In this document: positions 6,827-9,755 of the stretch, piece by piece
Position numbering within the stretch: position 1 is the stretch's first letter
How the letters are laid out: each line of letters begins with the position of its first letter
NCBI GenBank assembly: GCA_965651265.1
Contig: CBFGRV010000095.1
Span: forward strand, 1-9,755
Length of the DNA: 9,755 nucleotides
Reading direction: 5' to 3'
Source: CBFGRV01 sp965651265
GTDB lineage: Bacteria; Bacteroidota; Rhodothermia; Rhodothermales; VXPQ01
Notes under the pieces: model-generated
What the model saw: the letters and a program-made list of their open reading frames with translations, nothing else
Told to the model about the DNA's origin: nothing
The model's database searches: none
Program-made: the position numbers and the translations under genes

Positions 6827-6832
6827 ATTACG

Positions 6833-7840
6833 ATGTCGCAACCGACGCCTTGCGTCTCTCGATTCACGAAGAAGCGTGAACTTCCGACGGCACGCTTCTC
6901 GTCAGCGATAGTGCTCACCGCGCTACTTCTGACTCCCTGGCTCTCTGCTCGCGCGCAGTCGGAGTACCTGGCACTCATCACCGATTTGAGTGGTGGTGCG
7001 ATGGTAGCCCGCGCGGGCCAGAGTGACTTTCAGCCTGCCGTATGGGGGATGCAGCTTTTCGCCGGCGACAGGGTGAAGACGGAGACCGGCGGAGCGGTTT
7101 CGATCCTCTTCTCGAACAATAGCCTGATCGTCCTGGGCGAGAATAGCGCGATGACCGTATCGGGCGGCCCTGGAACGGCGCACGCTGCCTCCCGAACCAT
7201 AGAGCAAGACCTGTACGGCACCATAGCCGGCCTTCGTAGCGGCGAAACACCCAGCCGTGGCCGGGCACTCGCGGGCCTGCGTGCCGGTGACGCCGAGTCG
7301 CCCGTCCAGCTTCTGTCCCCGCGAAACACGAAGCTGATGGACGCACGTCCCACGTTTCGATGGAAGGCAGAAAAGGAATATGACTACTATTCCGTTCGGC
7401 TCTACGATGCGAGTGGTTTGGTGTGGACCTCCGAAGTCGAAGGCACGCAACTCGATTATCCTAAAGATGAACCATCTTTAATACCCGGTACTGCATATTT
7501 CTGGGATGTGGAGGGGCATGAGTTGCTCGGCTCCGACGTGTCGGCCAAAACCGGCTTCACCCTCGTCACCGAGGAAGAGGCCAAATGGATAGCCGACCAG
7601 GAGGCGAGCTTCGCGAGCGTTTTTGAGGGGGGTACGGATTTCCAGTTTGCGGTGGGCACCATCTATTCCCGAGAAGGGCTGATGGACGCCGCCATCGCCA
7701 GCTTCGAAGCGATAGCAGAGCGACATCCCACCGCCGCGCTCCCGCAAGAGATTCTGGCAAACCTGTACGCTGAGGTAGGTCTCATGGATCGAGCGGAAGC
7801 AGCGCAGCAGCGTGCTGAGCTGCTCCGAATCGACCCCTGA
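6833..7840 (+). CDS. Exported FecR-domain protein with Ig-like and TPR segments
   Basis: The protein has 335 residues. A signal peptide occupies about 1-41: a basic n-region with 'TKKR', hydrophobic core 'SAIVLTALLLTPWLSA', and likely cleavage after 'ARA' before Q42. Residues about 47-115 form a FecR-type beta domain, with the pattern 'GGAMVARAG ... PAVWGMQLFAGDRVKTETGGAVSILFSNNSLIVLGENSAMTV'. Residues about 156-245 look like an Ig/fibronectin-like sandwich, with 'LLSPRNTKLMDARPTFRW' then 'GTAYFWDVEGHE'. Residues about 262-335 are helical, with one or two TPR-like hairpins ('AVGTIYSREGLMDAAIASFEAIAERHP' then 'ILANLYAEVGLMDRAEAA'). This is not a classical FecR anti-sigma partner, since there is no central membrane span and no sigma factor nearby. 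It is more likely a periplasmic or surface scaffold. The next gene is an exported TPR protein on the same strand, 176 nt downstream, probably functionally linked. Confidence 0.85.
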   Translation: MSQPTPCVSRFTKKRELPTARFSSAIVLTALLLTPWLSARAQSEYLALITDLSGGAMVARAGQSDFQPAVWGMQLFAGDRVKTETGGAVSILFSNNSLIVLGENSAMTVSGGPGTAHAASRTIEQDLYGTIAGLRSGETPSRGRALAGLRAGDAESPVQLLSPRNTKLMDARPTFRWKAEKEYDYYSVRLYDASGLVWTSEVEGTQLDYPKDEPSLIPGTAYFWDVEGHELLGSDVSAKTGFTLVTEEEAKWIADQEASFASVFEGGTDFQFAVGTIYSREGLMDAAIASFEAIAERHPTAALPQEILANLYAEVGLMDRAEAAQQRAELLRIDP

Positions 7841-7901
7841 ACGGGAGTTCCGCGATGTCCGGTATGGCCGGTGGTCGACTGGCCTGACTGGTTAGATCGA
7901 A

Positions 7902-7916
7902 GACGAGAACCTCGTC
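7902..7916. terminator. Short perfect hairpin after the FecR gene
   Basis: GACGAG (7902-7907) and CTCGTC (7911-7916) form a 6-bp stem with a 3-nt loop. TCGA on both sides (7897-7900 and 7920-7923) can add four pairs across a small internal loop. There is no T run, so it may be a weak terminator, an mRNA 3'-end stabiliser, or a chance repeat. Confidence 0.3.
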
Positions 7917-7945
7917 GCATCGACCTACCACCTGCTACGTCGTCA

Positions 7946-7975
7946 CCGGTTCGGGAGACCGGACAACCCCGGTCT
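7946..7975. repeat. Three-arm inverted repeat before the TPR gene
   Basis: CCGGT (7946-7950) can pair with ACCGG (7958-7962). The same middle arm can instead pair, as AGACCGG (7956-7962), with CCGGTCT (7969-7975) in a 7-bp stem with a 6-nt loop. The two hairpins exclude each other. They lie 42-71 nt upstream of the TPR gene start. The remainder of the 7841-8016 gap shows no gene. Confidence 0.3.
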
Positions 7976-8016
7976 TGAATCAGTGTAACGACGCTTGTGC
8001 GTCACCACTACGAGGT

Positions 8017-9755
8017 ATGTGCCTCACGATTGCTTCGGAGTACCTTGATCGCCTGCGCTTCGGCGCGGGCGATCGCATAAGCGCCAGAAGATCGACCGCC
8101 GGCGTGCACTGGTTGGCGACGTGCTTTGCCGTGCTGGTAGCAGGCCTGGCCGCGGCGCCCCGCGTCCAGGGCCAGGATGCCCTGGAAACCCGGCTCCTGA
8201 TCGCCGCTGCCGAGATCGAGCGGGCCCATGAGCTCGATGAGTTGCTCGCCGAGCACCGTCTCGAGATCAAGCCGATTGTTCTGCAACTCCTCGAAGAAGG
8301 CATCGGTCGCGAGTTGGATGGAGACGGCGAGGGAGCATCCGAATCGTATCGGATCGCAGCCCGCATCGCGGGCGCGTTTGAGCGACAATTCGGCGAGCAA
8401 AGCCTCATCGAGGCCGTCTCATATGTCGACAAGTGGACGCTAGATCAAAAACGAGCGAAGCTCCACGCCGACGGCCTCCTGGCGAAAGGCCGAGAATTGC
8501 GTTCCGGAGAGGAAGCATTTGCGGCCTACTCGCAGGCTCTGGAGCTCTACCGTTCCATTTCTGACAGGCTGGGCGAAGCAGAGGTCCTGGGCGGCCTCGC
8601 CGTCGTCTATTGGTATGCGGGCGAACCCGATAGCACGTTGGACTATCTGGAACGTGCCCTCGCTGCCCGTGAGGCCGTGGATGACCGCAAGCTGATCGGG
8701 AATAGCTTCAGCGACATCGGAAGTGCCCTCTACGCCTTCTACTCCGACTATCAGGGCGCCCTGGACTATTTGCGTCGTGCGGCCTCCATCCGGCAGGCGA
8801 TTGGCGACCTTGAGCCCCTTGCTCGCAATTACGCGTTGATCGGCCGCACCCACGATGAACTGGGCAACCTGGATTCGGCGCGTACCTATCTCGAGTCTGC
8901 CGTCACGTTGTTCCGCCAGCTCGGTCGAACGGAGGATGTGGCAGGGAATCTGTCCAATCTCGGTTCGGTGCTGATGTACCTGGACCGCAGCTCAGAAGCT
9001 CTGGCCGCTCTCGCCGAAGCTGCCGAGCTCTATCGCACACTCGGAAATACGGCAATGCTCGCCAGTTCATTGAACTGGATCGGTGCCACCTATCGGCGCG
9101 TGGGCGACTATGAGGCGGCCGTTTCGGTGTATCAGGAGGCCATCGAGCTGGCTGAATCGATCGCAGATTCCTCCATGCTCGGCTACCTACACGTCAACCT
9201 GGGCGCGCTGCTCGATTATGCGGGGCGGGGGAGACAATCCATCCCCCAACTCGAACGGGCCCTGTCGCTCTTCGATACTCAAGGGGACGAGTACGGCCGA
9301 TACCTCGCCCTCCTGAATCTGAGCAACTCGCACAATTTTGCCGGCGCGTTGGACAAGGCCGAGTCGTACGCACAAGAAGCTCTGGATGTAGGCCGCGCTC
9401 TGGGTAGGCGTGATCTAGAGGCTCGCGCGCTCGTAACGCTGGGCAACGTGCAAGGCGAAATGGGCCAGGGAGAGGCCGCCCTCGCGAGTTTCTCGCTCGC
9501 TATGGAGCAGGCCGAGGAATTGGAGTACCCGGACATTCTCTGGACGGCGCTCCTTGGGCTAGGCGATCACTTCGATCGAACGGGCGATTATGCAAAGGCC
9601 ATCGAGTTCTACGAAGAGGCTCTCGATCTGACCGAGCAGCTTCGGGGCCAGTTGGTATCCGAAGACGAAAAGGCGGGATTCCTCGCTCAGCGACGCTTTG
9701 CTTACGAGCACGTGATCCACATGCTCGGGAAATGGCACGAGATCGACCCCGACGG
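8017..9755 (+). CDS. Exported TPR-repeat protein, probably TPR-CHAT; 3' end outside the window
   Basis: The reading frame is open from 7888 to the right edge, giving at least 579 residues from the ATG at 8017. In-frame alternatives are a TTG at 7975 and a GTG at 8104; GAGG lies too close to the ATG to be a good Shine-Dalgarno. A long basic n-region is followed by a hydrophobic segment at about 31-50 ('WLATCFAVLVAGLAAAP'), with cleavage probably near 'VQGQ'. Residues about 55-148 are helical with no family I recognise. Residues 149-548 are ten tandem TPR units of exactly 40 residues, for example 'LGATY/IGATYRRVGDYEAAVSVYQEAIELAESI'-type hairpins with the usual G-Y-A pattern. The last 30 residues ('LRGQLVSEDEKAGFLAQRR', then 'AYEHVIHMLGKWHE') closely resemble the linker that precedes CHAT caspase-like protease domains. 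The catalytic His and Cys would lie beyond the edge, so CHAT is an inference. A TPR-linked kinase or HTH is the alternative, but less likely. Confidence 0.85.
   Translation, partial: MCLTIASEYLDRLRFGAGDRISARRSTAGVHWLATCFAVLVAGLAAAPRVQGQDALETRLLIAAAEIERAHELDELLAEHRLEIKPIVLQLLEEGIGRELDGDGEGASESYRIAARIAGAFERQFGEQSLIEAVSYVDKWTLDQKRAKLHADGLLAKGRELRSGEEAFAAYSQALELYRSISDRLGEAEVLGGLAVVYWYAGEPDSTLDYLERALAAREAVDDRKLIGNSFSDIGSALYAFYSDYQGALDYLRRAASIRQAIGDLEPLARNYALIGRTHDELGNLDSARTYLESAVTLFRQLGRTEDVAGNLSNLGSVLMYLDRSSEALAALAEAAELYRTLGNTAMLASSLNWIGATYRRVGDYEAAVSVYQEAIELAESIADSSMLGYLHVNLGALLDYAGRGRQSIPQLERALSLFDTQGDEYGRYLALLNLSNSHNFAGALDKAESYAQEALDVGRALGRRDLEARALVTLGNVQGEMGQGEAALASFSLAMEQAEELEYPDILWTALLGLGDHFDRTGDYAKAIEFYEEALDLTEQLRGQLVSEDEKAGFLAQRRFAYEHVIHMLGKWHEIDPD

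Noticed and set aside
6771..6830. Cobalamin- or c-di-GMP-type riboswitch suggested by 'GGGGAAGCCGG' and 'ACGCAGGCC'
   Set aside because: The other conserved blocks of those classes (B12 box, or the GEMM paired loops with CGCAAAGCC) are absent.
7980..8853. Several minus-strand frames opposite the TPR gene (7980-8432, 8008-8400, 8440-8853)
   Set aside because: The plus strand is one continuous TPR frame that runs off the window; the antisense frames mirror its amphipathic codons.

Overview
The window is GC-rich (about 60% by eye, not computed), densely coding bacterial chromosome with no mobile-element, CRISPR, tRNA or rRNA signal. The best taxonomic clue is the C-terminus of the secreted protein at 726-1787. 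It carries the 'NFPNPF ... TTIRYAL ... VFDITGR' pattern of a type IX secretion sorting domain, which is typical of the FCB group (Bacteroidota including Rhodothermota, Gemmatimonadota and relatives). With the high GC, the UPF0182 protein and the exported FecR/TPR genes, a Rhodothermota- or Gemmatimonadota-like organism is the most likely source. This is inference; no marker gene settles it.

Layout, left to right. (1) A DoxX-type membrane protein (minus strand, start near 510) lies divergent to a secreted DNRLRE-domain protein with a T9SS-like tail (726-1787). The 215-bp gap between them holds a perfect 19-bp palindrome placed like an operator over plausible promoter elements. (2) Two minus-strand genes, convergent with the previous one, form an operon: a two-domain VOC ring-cleaving dioxygenase (3134-2184) coupled through TGATG to a small DUF2784-like membrane protein (2184-1816). 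(3) A complete UPF0182 (COG1615) giant membrane protein (3291-6092) is divergent from that operon. (4) A run of exported plus-strand genes follows: a small outer-membrane beta-barrel protein (6215-6688), a FecR-domain/Ig-like/TPR protein (6833-7840), and a signal-peptide-bearing protein made of ten exact 40-residue TPR units (8017 to beyond the right edge). The last one ends in sequence typical of the segment just before a CHAT caspase-like domain.

The first three blocks look like ordinary chromosomal genes of known or conserved families. The right third is the most interesting part. A FecR-type exported protein is paired with an exported TPR(-CHAT?) protein, and three intergenic gaps (6093-6214, 6689-6832, 7841-8016) each contain clustered inverted repeats. 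The gap before the FecR gene can be drawn as a three-way junction whose arms could also pair with the ribosome-binding site. Alternatively, its main dyad is a DNA operator over a TATACT -10 box. A cell-envelope surveillance or proteolysis module is a reasonable hypothesis, but the CHAT domain itself would lie outside the window.
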